This document shows positions 15,648 through 25,459 of a DNA stretch of 64,000 bases, one piece after another. Position 1 is the first letter of the stretch. The number at the start of each line of letters is the position of its first letter. A model generated the notes under the pieces. The model had not been told where the DNA came from. It was given only the letters and a program-made list of their open reading frames with translations, and did not search any database. The position numbers and the translations under genes were made by a program. This DNA comes from Saprospiraceae bacterium (lineage in GTDB: Bacteria; Bacteroidota; Bacteroidia; Chitinophagales; Saprospiraceae), in contig JALSGS010000045.1 in the NCBI GenBank assembly GCA_026982695.1, forward strand, positions 62,001 to 126,000. The letters run 5' to 3'.

Positions 15648-16960
15648 TGCGCAAAGTCTTTTTCAAAATTGCCACGTATGCGCTCCCTCGGCGGATTGTA
15701 ATAGCCAAATTTGAGCGAGGGAAACTCTTCGTGCAACAGCTGCATGAGCTGTTTAACACCAATGGGCTCAGGGGTGTCATCGACACCTACGCGCGCTAAG
15801 TACCAGTCGGGATCAATGTTGAAGTTGCGCCACTGAATCATGTTGAGGTCTGTTTCTCGAATAAGGGTGCGCAGTGCCTCGTATTCTGCCTCCGTGTCGG
15901 TCATGCCGGGGAAAACAAAATAGTTGATGCTGGCCCATCGCCCATAGCGGCGCACGACACGCAAGCTTTCCACTACATCGTCGAAGGTGTAGTTGTTGGG
16001 TCGGTAATAGGCCGTATAGAGGCCTTCCTGTGCCGAATTAAGGCTTACTCGAATGCTATCGAGGCCCGCCTCACACAGTGCCGCTACTGCATCGGGGCGC
16101 GAGCCATTGGTATTAATGTTGATGCTGCCCCGATCGGTGAACTTGCGAATCTGGATAATGGCCTCGCGGATAGTTTCCCACATCAATAAAGGCTCACCTT
16201 CACAGCCCTGACCAAAGCTGATGATAGGGTACGGCGCTTGCATCAAGTGCGGCACGGTATACTCCACGATCTCAGCTACTTCGGGCTTGAAGCTGAGGCG
16301 GTCGTGACTACTGACGATCACTTCGTCTTCGGGCTGCAGTGAGATGCAGCCAATGCAATTGGAATTGCAAGCTGGCGAGGAAGGCACAGGACACTCCCAA
16401 CGCCCCATGAAGTAGTTGCGCGCAGCAGGACAGTGGTAAGTCAAGGCACAGTTTTCAGCCAAGTGAGCCACCAAGCGATTTTGCGGAAATTGCTGGCGCA
16501 GCTGTTCGATACCCTCACGCACCTTGTGCTCGTCAAAGCCGCCACACTCCTGCCGGATATCGCGCTCGATGCGCACAGCCGGCACGTAGAACTCATCGCC
16601 ATACCACCCTACTGCCGTATAACAGAACAGCGGCAACACAGGGGCGCCGCGCTCAGTAGTGTATGCAGCCAGATACAAGCCCGTATGTGCTGGCGGGATA
16701 AAGGCTGCCACAGCCCAGCCCAGTGTGCTTTCCCGTATTTCGCCTGTCTCTACGTCTATGCCTAAGGGGCGCCGACCTGGCAGCTCGTATAAGCTGCCCC
16801 CTTCAGGTAGCGGCATCCAGTCTGCTACAGGCACCGGATAAGCATACCAACCTGCTCGACCAGGTGCATATAGGGTGGTGTCTTCAAAAACGTTTCCTTT
16901 GCCATCGCTATACAACACGTATGGGCTGTGCGGTAGTGGCGAACGACTGTAATGTCCCAT
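15644..16960 (-). CDS. Radical SAM protein of unknown substrate
   Basis: 438 residues. The iron-sulfur motif is CNSNCIGC (Cx3Cx2C), followed by FGQGCEGEPLL and ININTNGSRP, as expected for a radical SAM barrel. About 170 residues of unassigned sequence precede the cluster motif. The frame is open back to 17095, but a promoter box at 17001-17008 rules out the upstream starts, leaving the ATG at 16960 (MGHYSRSPLP). Its stop overlaps the pgeF start, so the two are made together. The substrate cannot be told from sequence. Confidence 0.8.
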   Translation of the reverse strand: MGHYSRSPLPHSPYVLYSDGKGNVFEDTTLYAPGRAGWYAYPVPVADWMPLPEGGSLYELPGRRPLGIDVETGEIRESTLGWAVAAFIPPAHTGLYLAAYTTERGAPVLPLFCYTAVGWYGDEFYVPAVRIERDIRQECGGFDEHKVREGIEQLRQQFPQNRLVAHLAENCALTYHCPAARNYFMGRWECPVPSSPACNSNCIGCISLQPEDEVIVSSHDRLSFKPEVAEIVEYTVPHLMQAPYPIISFGQGCEGEPLLMWETIREAIIQIRKFTDRGSININTNGSRPDAVAALCEAGLDSIRVSLNSAQEGLYTAYYRPNNYTFDDVVESLRVVRRYGRWASINYFVFPGMTDTEAEYEALRTLIRETDLNMIQWRNFNIDPDWYLARVGVDDTPEPIGVKQLMQLLHEEFPSLKFGYYNPPRERIRGNFEKDFAH

Positions 16961-17000
16961 GTAGCGATACAAGCTAATTGGATGAAAATGAGTTGCAGCG

Positions 17001-17008
17001 CAAAGGTA
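17001..17008 (-). promoter_or_regulatory. Bacteroidota-type -7 box for the radical SAM-pgeF operon (TACCTTTG)
   Basis: Exact TAnnTTTG on the minus strand, 40 bases before the ATG at 16960. It decides the start of the radical SAM gene, because upstream start codons would lie outside the transcript. Confidence 0.6.
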
Positions 17009-17161
17009 CAGCATCAGATGCCATCGGACGATGGTAAAATTGTAAATCAAGCACTTGAGCACACAACCCAATGCCCAACCCATTGAGATAAACACACAAC
17101 TTTGATTTCAGATCTTAATTTTGTCGCTCATTTCCGGCAAAAGCCACAAATACACACATAT

Positions 17162-19027
17162 ATGAAACACAATTGGATCTACGCCGCATTGAGCGCCATG
17201 GTGGCCTTGTCGGCATGTCAATCTGATGCACTGAAGCTGGAAGAAGGCATGGTGATTCGCCAATCGTGCACTATCGACACAGATACCTTCCGCCTCAATG
17301 CACCCCAAGCACCCGACTCGCTGTGGTCGGCAGCTATCACCATTGAGGGCGACCATATCGTCGTGGACTTCAATGGCGCTGTACTGATTGGCACCGATGA
17401 TCCCACCCGACCCGACCTGTTTCAAGGTACGGCCATTCGCGTAAAAGGCAGCAATGTGACCATCAAAAATGTACGGGTGCACGGCTACAAAGTAGGACTT
17501 ATCGCACAACACGTTGACAGCCTCCAAATACTGGACAGTGACTTCAGCTACAACTATCGCCAGCGCTTGCACAGCACACGGGAAAAAGAAGACTTGCGCG
17601 ATTGGCTATACATGCACCACAACGACCAACACGAATGGCTGCGCTACGGTGCCGCCATCTACTTGCACAATTGCGACAAGGCACTGATACGCGGCATTCA
17701 CGTCACTGGCGGGCAAAATGGGCTGCTAATGCGTGGCTGCGACGGCACCTTGGCATACAACAACACGATACAGTTCAACTCAGGGGTAGGCATAGGTCTC
17801 TATCGTTCTACCAATAACCGCATCATGCACAACAAGCTCGATTGGAATGTGCGCGGCTACAGCTACGGCTTCTACGCCCGCGGTCAGGACGCGGCCGGCA
17901 TCTTGCTATTCGACCGCTGTATGGGCAACATCATTGCCTACAACTCGGCTACCCACTCAGGCGATGGATTTTTCCTATGGGCTGGCCAGTACACTATGGA
18001 TACAGGTTTAGAGGGCTCGGACAAAAACCTCATCTATGCCAACGATTTCAGCTACGCCCCTACCAATGGTGTAGAAGTCACTTTTAGCGAAACGACAGTG
18101 GCTTTCAACAAGATGTACGAGTGCACCTACGGCTTATGGGGTGGTTATAGCCATGATGCAGAATTCGTCGGCAATGACATTCGCAACTGCACTTGGGGCA
18201 TCGCCGTAGAACACGGCCAACGCAATCTCATCTCACACAACTACTTCGAAAATGACTCCATCGGCATTAAGCTGTGGGAGCGCCCTAGCCAACCTGAAGA
18301 TTGGGGCTACAGCAAACATCGAGATGTCAGTAGCCACACTTACACCATTGAAGAGAATCTATTTCGCAACGTGGCTATCCCGCTACAGATCAGCAATACC
18401 GATCACATCACGCTGATGCAAAACATCTTTTGGGAATACCAGCTCCTATGGGATGGGCACGACTTAGGCACCATACAGGGGCTACCCAACAATGAGTTGT
18501 ACTCACCTGGCCCATTGGGCTTTGCCGAACACCTGCCTCATACCTTTATCCGCAAAAAAGGGGAACCACCTACTGTCGAAGCGTTTTTCGACCCTGCCAG
18601 CAACCAGATGTATCACCTGGCACTGCGCTTTAGTTATGCCCCTTTGCTTGACGGCATGAAAACCGATCTTCCGGAAAACCACCCCAAGGGTAGAAAATAC
18701 ATCATCATTGATGAATGGGGGCCTTACGACTTCCGGCGCCCTATTGCATGGCTACGAAAGGTGCGCAACGATCAATACGTGTTCATCTTATTGGGTCCAC
18801 ATGGCAACTGGAAAGTCGTAGATGGCCAAGGATGGACTTCGCTCAGCGCCAAAACTGGCACTTTCCCCGCTACCTTTGTCGCTACACGCGACTCACAGGC
18901 CCAGCAACTCCGCCTCCAATTTGAGTTTATAGGTGAAGCAGTAACCGATGCCTTTGGCCGTCACTATCCCAAGGGCACAGTGTACTCTTTCTCTTTTGAA
19001 GGAAAGGTAACTACTATTGAAAAGTAA
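17162..19027 (+). CDS. NosD-like right-handed beta-helix lipoprotein
   Basis: 621 residues. A lipoprotein signal ends in Leu-Ser-Ala-Cys (Cys about residue 19), so it should be membrane-anchored outside the cytoplasm. The body is a right-handed parallel beta-helix of the NosD/pectin-lyase type: repeated short strands rich in Asn, Gly and Ile such as GTAIRVKGSNVTIKNV, YNNTIQFNSGVGIGL and NRIMHNKL. The last 150 residues are a separate beta-rich domain. No nos genes lie nearby, so carbohydrate binding or cleavage is at least as likely as copper-site assembly. The ATG at 17162 is chosen over an in-frame TTG at 17102. A box-like CAACTTTG lies about 60 bases upstream. Confidence 0.75.
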   Translation: MKHNWIYAALSAMVALSACQSDALKLEEGMVIRQSCTIDTDTFRLNAPQAPDSLWSAAITIEGDHIVVDFNGAVLIGTDDPTRPDLFQGTAIRVKGSNVTIKNVRVHGYKVGLIAQHVDSLQILDSDFSYNYRQRLHSTREKEDLRDWLYMHHNDQHEWLRYGAAIYLHNCDKALIRGIHVTGGQNGLLMRGCDGTLAYNNTIQFNSGVGIGLYRSTNNRIMHNKLDWNVRGYSYGFYARGQDAAGILLFDRCMGNIIAYNSATHSGDGFFLWAGQYTMDTGLEGSDKNLIYANDFSYAPTNGVEVTFSETTVAFNKMYECTYGLWGGYSHDAEFVGNDIRNCTWGIAVEHGQRNLISHNYFENDSIGIKLWERPSQPEDWGYSKHRDVSSHTYTIEENLFRNVAIPLQISNTDHITLMQNIFWEYQLLWDGHDLGTIQGLPNNELYSPGPLGFAEHLPHTFIRKKGEPPTVEAFFDPASNQMYHLALRFSYAPLLDGMKTDLPENHPKGRKYIIIDEWGPYDFRRPIAWLRKVRNDQYVFILLGPHGNWKVVDGQGWTSLSAKTGTFPATFVATRDSQAQQLRLQFEFIGEAVTDAFGRHYPKGTVYSFSFEGKVTTIEK

Positions 19028-19217
19028 TGTTATAGCCCAACTGCGAAATAAATGGACAGATGCTCCCAAAATGGGGCGCACGAAATAGCACCGCACGTGC
19101 CAAGACAATCGCACAAAAAGCTCTTTTTCAATGAAGAATAAAAAAGATGACATATATCATTCAGCTTGGCACAATGCATGTCCCCCAAAGTGCATGGGAA
19201 TTATGCACACAGGCTGT

Positions 19218-19225
19218 TACCTTTG
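19218..19225 (+). promoter_or_regulatory. Bacteroidota-type -7 box for pckA (TACCTTTG)
   Basis: Exact TAnnTTTG, about 158 bases before the pckA start. Other leaders in this window are mostly 10-90 bases, so this one is unusually long. Confidence 0.55.
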
Positions 19226-19301
19226 TGTTACAGTGTGGGCATACAATACATGTGGTCTTGAAACTGAAGCAAAAAGCATAAGCGTATAAAACCAAATTAC
19301 T

Positions 19302-19352
19302 AAAGGTTGCTGATCCAATTAGGCGCCAGCGCGCACGGGCCCAGCAACCTTT
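19302..19352 (+). promoter_or_regulatory. Structured leader hairpin before pckA
   Basis: A perfect 11-base-pair stem (AAAGGTTGCTG with CAGCAACCTTT) closes a 29-base loop that itself contains GGCGCC and other GC-rich segments. It ends 30 bases before the pckA ATG and is followed by TTTTGCATTTTC. It could act as an attenuator or a translation control element; it matches no riboswitch class that I know. Confidence 0.55.
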
Positions 19353-19382
19353 TGCATTTTCTATTTAACAAAAGCCCTGACC

Positions 19383-21005
19383 ATGAAAATTAAAGGATTC
19401 AAGAACCCCACTGCGGATCTGGCACGTCAGCACACTTTGCCTACTAGCGGCACACAATACTGGAATTTGTTGCCCGAGGAACTAGTCGAGCATAGCTTAT
19501 GCCACGACCAGGGGCAAATGGCTGACAATGGAGCACTGGTAGTCGCTACGGGCAAATTTACGGGGCGCTCGCCACTCGATAGATTCATCGTCAAGGACAG
19601 CCGCACTGCTAATGTAGTGGACTGGGGGCCCATCAATCAGCCTTTTGATCCGACCCATTATGCGCAATTGCGCAAGAAAATAGCAAATTGGCTTTCCGAT
19701 AAAGCGCTCTACATCCGCGATGTCTATGCCTGTGCAGATGAGCGCTACCGTCTGCGCGTGCGTGCGATCACCCAGTTACCCTGGAGCAATCAGTTTGTAC
19801 ACAACATGTTTATTCGCCCCACACGCGAAGAGCTATCTACCTTCGAACCCAACTGGACGATCATCTGTGTGCCTGATTTTAAAGCCGATCCTGCTACTGA
19901 TGGCACGCGTCAGGGCAATTTTGCCATCATCAATTTTTCCGAAAGGGAAATCCTCATCGGTGGTACAGCCTATACGGGCGAGATCAAGAAAGGCATTTTT
20001 TCTGTGCTCAATTTCATCTTACCCCATGATCACCAGGTATTGTCGATGCACTGCTCAGCCAATGTAGGGCAAGAGGGCGATGTAGCGATATTTTTTGGCT
20101 TGTCGGGTACGGGCAAGACTACGCTTTCGGCTGATCCCAACCGATACCTTATTGGCGATGACGAACACGGGTGGAGCGATGACGGTGTGTTCAACTTCGA
20201 AGGAGGGTGCTACGCCAAAGTCATCAACCTTAGCGAGGAAAAAGAACCCGACATTTGGCACGCCATCCGCCATGGCGCTATTTTGGAGAACGTGCGTTTC
20301 TACCCAAACACGCGCACTGTCAACTACGACGACGCCTCCATCACCGAAAACACACGGGTAAGCTATCCACTCCATCACATCCGAAATGCGCGCATCCCGA
20401 GCGTGGCGGGCCATCCGCGTCATATCTTTTTTCTCACTTATGATGCATTCGGAGTGCTTCCCCCCATCTCGCGCCTCAGCAAAGGCCAAGCCATGTATCA
20501 CTTTATCTCGGGTTATACGGCCAAAGTAGCAGGTACGGAAGAAGGCGTCACAGAGCCCAAAGCCACTTTTTCAGCTTGTTTCGGTGCGCCTTTCATGCCG
20601 CTACCACCCACTCGCTATGCCGAGATGCTAGGTCAAAAAATGGAACAGCACGACGTGAAAATTTGGCTGATCAATACGGGCCTCAGTGGTGGCCCCTACG
20701 GCATAGGCAAGCGCATGAAGCTCGCATACACACGGGCCATGATCACAGCTGCCATGAGCGGTGCTTTAGACGAGGTGGCCTTCGACACTCATCCCATCTT
20801 TGGTGTTGAAATGCCTACAGCCTGCCCCGGTGTACCCAGTGAGCTACTCAACCCCCGCAACACATGGACTGACCCAGAGGCATATGACCAAAAGGCTGTA
20901 GAATTGGCCTTGGCTTTCGTCAAAAACTTCGATCAGTTTCGTCACTTGGCCAATGACGAAATCCGCTCGGGCGAGCCCCGTACTACACAAAGAGAATCTG
21001 TATAA
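19383..21005 (+). CDS. pckA: Phosphoenolpyruvate carboxykinase (ATP)
   Basis: Converts oxaloacetate and ATP to phosphoenolpyruvate, the entry to gluconeogenesis (or the reverse, in fermentation). 540 residues, the usual length. Visible: FTGRSP (substrate arginine), the P-loop FGLSGTGKTTLSADP, the kinase loop GDDEHGW and the manganese-binding segment IGGTAYTGEIKKG. The GTGKTT loop places it in the ATP class, not the GTP class. Likely regulated through its 5' leader. Malic enzyme at 34.2 kb offers a second route out of the C4 acids. Confidence 0.97.
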   Translation: MKIKGFKNPTADLARQHTLPTSGTQYWNLLPEELVEHSLCHDQGQMADNGALVVATGKFTGRSPLDRFIVKDSRTANVVDWGPINQPFDPTHYAQLRKKIANWLSDKALYIRDVYACADERYRLRVRAITQLPWSNQFVHNMFIRPTREELSTFEPNWTIICVPDFKADPATDGTRQGNFAIINFSEREILIGGTAYTGEIKKGIFSVLNFILPHDHQVLSMHCSANVGQEGDVAIFFGLSGTGKTTLSADPNRYLIGDDEHGWSDDGVFNFEGGCYAKVINLSEEKEPDIWHAIRHGAILENVRFYPNTRTVNYDDASITENTRVSYPLHHIRNARIPSVAGHPRHIFFLTYDAFGVLPPISRLSKGQAMYHFISGYTAKVAGTEEGVTEPKATFSACFGAPFMPLPPTRYAEMLGQKMEQHDVKIWLINTGLSGGPYGIGKRMKLAYTRAMITAAMSGALDEVAFDTHPIFGVEMPTACPGVPSELLNPRNTWTDPEAYDQKAVELALAFVKNFDQFRHLANDEIRSGEPRTTQRESV

Positions 21006-21197
21006 TCGATCAAGGACCAAACGTAAAACACTCGAAGCGATGCCGTGAGTCTGTTGTGGTGTCGCTTCTTGCTTTGACGCATGCCCCACCACACATTGCG
21101 CACAGACCAAGCACCAGGAGTAAAAGCCATGTGATAACTTTGCCCCATCCTTGAACAAAAGCCTGTGTAAAGCATTGCCTTTGGCGGAACCAACTTC

Positions 21198-24068
21198 ATG
21201 CGACCATTGAAAGAGCCACAAACAGAAGTGCCCACACCACCCCCATTTGTCGAAGACGAGCCCTCACACATCGAGGTAGTGGGCGCACGCATGCACAACC
21301 TCAAAGACATCCATGTGCGCATTCCGCGCCATCAGCTGACCGTTATTACAGGCCTGAGTGGCAGTGGCAAATCCTCGCTGGCCTTCGACACTCTCTATGC
21401 CGAAGGGCAGCGCCGTTATGTAGAGACCTTTTCAGCCTACGCTCGCCGGTTTATTGGCGAGATGGAGCGACCCGATGTAGATCAAATTACAGGGTTGAGC
21501 CCGGTAATTGCCATTGAGCAAAAAACAACAGCCCGCAACCCACGCTCTACAGTAGGCACAGTCACGGAGATTTACGACTTTCTGCGCCTGCTCTTCGCAC
21601 GCATTGGCCAGGCCTACTCCTGGAAAACGGGCCAACGCATGGTGCAGTACACCGAAGCACAGATGCAGGCTGCCATTGCTAAGCAATTTGCAGAAAGGCG
21701 CATTGTATTGCTGGCACCGCTGGTGCGCGGGCGTAAAGGGCACTATCGAGAACTATTTGAGCAGGTACGCAGGCAGGGGTTCACCAAAGTACGCGTCGAC
21801 GGCCAAATACGCGATCTACAACCTGGCATGCAACTGGATCGCTACAAAGTGCACGACATCGAATTGGTCGTAGATCGCTTGCGCGCCAACAAAACAGATC
21901 GCTTAGCCCAGTCGTTGCGCACTGCCCTCAAAATCGGTGAGGGAATTGTCGTGGTCATGGATTACGACTCGGGCCAGCTGTACCGCTTCAGCAAACACCT
22001 CATGGACCCCGACACAGGGCTCAGTTATGAGGCGCCTTCACCCAACACCTTCAGCTTCAACTCGCCCTATGGCGCATGCCCGACCTGTAGTGGCTTAGGT
22101 AACATTAACGAGGTAAATGTCCATGCGCTGATCCCCGACGACTCCCTCAGCATCAACAAGGGAGGACTTGCCCCATTAGGCGAACTGCGCGAAAACGACG
22201 CGTTCAAGCAACTTCGCGCCATTGCCAAAAGATATGGTTTTTCGCTAGCCACTCCGATCAAAGACATTCCCAAAGAGGCACTCGAACTCATTCTTTTCGG
22301 CGACCAAGATGCGCCTTCCACCGACAGTTTTGCCGATGAAGGGCTCTCCTATACACCGCAGCTGGCTCAGGTAGGCCTTACCGGCATGCTCAAATACTGG
22401 TATACACACAGTTCTTCGGAGAAGATCAGGCAATGGGCCGAAGCTTTCATGCACACACAGACCTGCTCTGACTGCCACGGCTATCGCTTGCGCAAAGAAA
22501 GCCTGCACTTTCTCATTGCTGGTAAGCACATTGGCCAGTTAGCCTGTATGGACTTGCGCACTCTAGCTCAATGGCTCCAGGAGATAGTGCCTACACTCGA
22601 CGCACGTCAGCGCACCATTGGGCGCGACATCTTCAAAGAGTTACACCTGCGCATCGGCTTCTTGCTCGACGTGGGGCTCGACTATCTCTCGCTTGACCGC
22701 CCTGCCCGTACCTTGTCGGGTGGTGAGTCGCAGCGCATTCGGCTGGCCACTCAGATCGGATCCAAGCTCAGTGGTATTACGTACATCCTCGATGAGCCCA
22801 GTATCGGCTTACACCCCCGCGACAATCACCGCCTCATCCAGGCGCTGCGCGAACTGACACATATCGGCAATACCGTCATCGTAGTCGAACACGACAAAGA
22901 CATCATGTTAGCTGCCAACTACATCATTGACTTAGGCCCTGGTGCAGGCAAACACGGTGGGCAAGTGGTAGCAGAAGGGCCACCCAAAGCTTTTGTCCAA
23001 ACTGATACATGTACTGCCCAATATCTGCGCGGTGAGCGGCGCATCCCTACTCCGATGCAACGGCGCCAGGGCTCAGGCCAATGGCTCGAGCTGCTCGGTG
23101 CCACAGGACACAACCTTAAAAATGTAGATGTAGCTATCCCTCTGGGCACATTCACCTGCATTACAGGGGTATCAGGCAGCGGCAAATCGTCGCTTATCAA
23201 CGAAACGCTTTATCCCATTTTGCGGCAGCATCTCTACAAAAGCCTTAGACCGCCACTTCCCTTTCGGCAAATAAAAGGGTTAAAGCACATCAATAAGGTG
23301 ATCGACATCGATCAAGCGCCTATTGGCCGTACGCCACGCTCTAACCCAGCTACCTATACGGGCGTATTCAACGATATTCGAAAGTTGTTTGCCGATCTGC
23401 CCGAATCGAAGATTCGCGGTTACAAACCCGGCCGGTTCTCATTTAATGTCAAAGGGGGGCGCTGTGAAGCCTGCAAAGGCTCGGGCATGCGCGTGATCGA
23501 GATGAATTTCTTGCCCGATGTATATGTCGAATGCGAGCACTGCCTAGGGCGCAGATACAACCGCGAAACACTAGAGGTACTCTACAAAGGCAAATCCATC
23601 AGCGACGTGCTGGACATGACGGTGGAAGAAGCCATGGGCTTCTTTTCATCCATACCGCGCATTTATCGCAAACTCAAGACGCTATATGAAGTAGGTCTAG
23701 GCTATGTCACCCTCGGGCAACAGGCCACCACTCTTTCAGGTGGGGAAGCACAACGCGTCAAGCTGGCTGAAGAATTGTCCAAACGTACTACGGGAAATAC
23801 ACTCTACATCCTCGACGAGCCTACTACTGGGCTCCATTTCGAAGACATTCACCACCTACTGGCCGTACTCCAACGCCTCGTGGACAAAGGCAACACCGTG
23901 ATCGTGATCGAACACAACCTCGACGTCATCAAAGTGGCCGACTACATCATCGACATGGGCCCCGAAGGTGGTGCACGTGGTGGGCAGATCGTCGCTACAG
24001 GTACCCCTGAAGAGGTAGCGCAAAACCCCAACAGCCATACAGGCCGTTTTCTCAGAGACGAATTGTAA
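21198..24068 (+). CDS. uvrA: Excinuclease ABC subunit A
   Basis: Damage-recognition ATPase of nucleotide excision repair. 956 residues with two ABC modules: Walker A GLSGSGKSSLAFDT in the first and GVSGSGKSSLINET in the second, with LSGGESQRI and LSGGEAQRV signatures. Zinc-binding pairs CPTCSG/CSDCHG and CEACKGSG/CEHCLG are intact, as is the RSNPATYTGVF insertion segment. A proline-rich 24-residue N-terminal extension precedes the conserved start HIEVVGARMHNL. It works with Mfd, encoded 11 kb away, in transcription-coupled repair. Confidence 0.97.
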   Translation: MRPLKEPQTEVPTPPPFVEDEPSHIEVVGARMHNLKDIHVRIPRHQLTVITGLSGSGKSSLAFDTLYAEGQRRYVETFSAYARRFIGEMERPDVDQITGLSPVIAIEQKTTARNPRSTVGTVTEIYDFLRLLFARIGQAYSWKTGQRMVQYTEAQMQAAIAKQFAERRIVLLAPLVRGRKGHYRELFEQVRRQGFTKVRVDGQIRDLQPGMQLDRYKVHDIELVVDRLRANKTDRLAQSLRTALKIGEGIVVVMDYDSGQLYRFSKHLMDPDTGLSYEAPSPNTFSFNSPYGACPTCSGLGNINEVNVHALIPDDSLSINKGGLAPLGELRENDAFKQLRAIAKRYGFSLATPIKDIPKEALELILFGDQDAPSTDSFADEGLSYTPQLAQVGLTGMLKYWYTHSSSEKIRQWAEAFMHTQTCSDCHGYRLRKESLHFLIAGKHIGQLACMDLRTLAQWLQEIVPTLDARQRTIGRDIFKELHLRIGFLLDVGLDYLSLDRPARTLSGGESQRIRLATQIGSKLSGITYILDEPSIGLHPRDNHRLIQALRELTHIGNTVIVVEHDKDIMLAANYIIDLGPGAGKHGGQVVAEGPPKAFVQTDTCTAQYLRGERRIPTPMQRRQGSGQWLELLGATGHNLKNVDVAIPLGTFTCITGVSGSGKSSLINETLYPILRQHLYKSLRPPLPFRQIKGLKHINKVIDIDQAPIGRTPRSNPATYTGVFNDIRKLFADLPESKIRGYKPGRFSFNVKGGRCEACKGSGMRVIEMNFLPDVYVECEHCLGRRYNRETLEVLYKGKSISDVLDMTVEEAMGFFSSIPRIYRKLKTLYEVGLGYVTLGQQATTLSGGEAQRVKLAEELSKRTTGNTLYILDEPTTGLHFEDIHHLLAVLQRLVDKGNTVIVIEHNLDVIKVADYIIDMGPEGGARGGQIVATGTPEEVAQNPNSHTGRFLRDEL
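23260..23271 (+). repeat. Iterated word CCTTTCGGCAAA, copy 8 (inside uvrA)
   Basis: Exact 12-base copy, preceded by C instead of G. uvrA reads it as Pro-Phe-Arg-Gln. A one-mismatch copy (TTTGCAGAAAGG) lies at 21687 in the same gene. Confidence 0.85.
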
Positions 24069-24901
24069 CATCTGCTATGCTCAGTAGCGTACCCTATACT
24101 ATGGCCAGAAAAAAACCTAGCTCGCCCGAATAAAGTCCGGACGTAGCCTACGCAATAGTTTATTACCCTACTTTCTTACTTTTAGCATGCAAAATGAGTA
24201 ATCTCGTGCTAGTGCCACTATGGAATGAGTTCGTTTAGGAGCATTTTGCAAAAAACCTGCTCACACTCGGCCCCCCATCGGCAAGCACCAAGGCAGCTTG
24301 AAACAAACGCGCATGCGCAAATGTGCTCATGGCGAAGTGACTTGGGAGGCTGACGCTTCCCAAACTCTCTATCTTCTGCTCGTTTGCGAATCGCAAATAT
24401 CCCAAACCATTTCGGTTTGGGTATATCAAGATAAACAAGTGTACAAGTGGGGATACACAGCTGTAAAACAGCCGTCAATCCTGCCCTTAGCATTACCTCT
24501 CAACAAAATGCGAGTCAATAGGGCCTCGATTGAAGCCATAAACCGCACCTTCAGCACCAGTACATATAACAGTAAAGTAGCTATTTTCATCGGCAACATA
24601 GTCGAATCGATGCCGGATCCAACGAAGAGATTTTCCCCCCTTACAACCAAACAACAAGCCCAAGAGCATCGCCACATGCCGATGCCCACTACATCCAGGA
24701 CGAACTGCAAGCATTAGAAGGAACAGAAATGATCGTTTGGGCATCCATACATAGCACTTTATCGCAGAGCCACTACCTCGGCTGCGTTATTACTGGGAGG
24801 CTCTTTTAGCCGCTTTCGGTACCAACCACGTTAGCTAGAAAAAATTAATGCACGATCAACACACCGATATACCCCAGCATGCATAGGCAGCAAAGTTCGC
24901 T
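24069..24901. other. 833-base gene-poor stretch after uvrA
   Basis: No gene that I can support. Short open frames occur on both strands (for example 24298-24717 plus, and 24493-24744 minus with a lipobox-like start), but none shows a domain. A stretch near 24690-24760 on the plus strand reads HYIQDELQALEGTEMIVWAS without a start or continuation, so it may be the ruin of a gene. Four inverted repeats cluster at 24309-24421. Confidence 0.4.
24309..24421. repeat. Cluster of four inverted repeats
   Basis: In order: palindrome GCGCATGCGC (24309-24318); stem TTGGGAGGC/GCTTCCCAA with loop TGAC (24342-24363, nine pairs including one G-U); dyad TTTGCGA/TCGCAAA around one base (24383-24397); stem CCCAAACC/GGTTTGGG with loop ATTTC (24401-24421). 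None is followed by a T run, so simple termination is unlikely. Confidence 0.6.
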
Positions 24902-25459
24902 TTATTGCCCCCTTTTGCGATAAGCCACCGCCTCTACGCCTTGTGCCGTGAGCTGGGCAGCTACTGCTTTTGCCTCTTTAGGTGTAGCATAACAGCAAAT
25001 GATGGCGCCTGCAAAGCGGCCTTTGTTGAATATGCCCACGCGTGCCTGGTCGTAGCCCATCCGGTGAAGTCGAGCTACCATGCGGTCGGCATTTTCGCGA
25101 ATGGAAAAAGTACCCGCTAACACAAAATATTGGCCCCCGTACTCAACAGCTGCTGCCTCCGTACTTTCTTCTTCATAAGAAAATTCGGGTGCATCATCAG
25201 CCTCTTCATAAGCAGCTTCAGGCTCACTATAGTCAATTTCACTGCCCTCACCTACTTCTTCCATCTCATAAGCCGATGAATCCAGCGGCTCGTCGTAGTA
25301 ATCGTCGTACCCCGAATCCAGCTGTGTGACCTCCTCTACAGGTGGAGGTGTTTGCAATGCATCTGTCTGGAACAGATCCGTCATTTTATACACCAAAAAG
25401 ATAACAGTCAACACAATTACGGCGATGATGCCTATGGTTAGATAATCGAGTCGCGACAT
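24902..25459 (-). CDS. SPOR-domain membrane protein
   Basis: 185 residues. One membrane anchor at about 7-27 puts the rest in the periplasm. Residues 35-105 are a very acidic linker rich in Glu, Asp, Tyr and Ser. Residues 107-180 form a SPOR domain (YFVLAGTFSIRENADRMVARL then AIICCYATPKEAKAVAAQL), which binds denuded peptidoglycan, usually at the division site. It stands alone, flanked by long gene-poor stretches, so no partner is suggested. Confidence 0.85.
   Translation of the reverse strand: MSRLDYLTIGIIAVIVLTVIFLVYKMTDLFQTDALQTPPPVEEVTQLDSGYDDYYDEPLDSSAYEMEEVGEGSEIDYSEPEAAYEEADDAPEFSYEEESTEAAAVEYGGQYFVLAGTFSIRENADRMVARLHRMGYDQARVGIFNKGRFAGAIICCYATPKEAKAVAAQLTAQGVEAVAYRKRGQ

Larger units (their letters stand above)
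19028..19382. other. 355-base intergenic region carrying the pckA promoter and leader
   Basis: Holds no gene that I can support. The first 190 bases show nothing distinctive. A promoter box at 19218-19225 predicts a leader of about 150 bases containing the long hairpin at 19302-19352. Confidence 0.6.

Noticed and set aside
16961-17095. Extended N-terminus of the radical SAM gene
   Set aside because: A promoter box at 17001-17008 sits downstream of the upstream starts.
19302-19352. pckA leader hairpin as an ordinary terminator of the upstream gene
   Set aside because: It lies about 275 bases past the lipoprotein stop and after the pckA promoter box, and its T run is interrupted, so a leader role is more likely.
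24298-24717. 139-codon plus-strand open frame after uvrA
   Set aside because: No recognisable domain or start context, and it runs through the cluster of inverted repeats; more likely chance.
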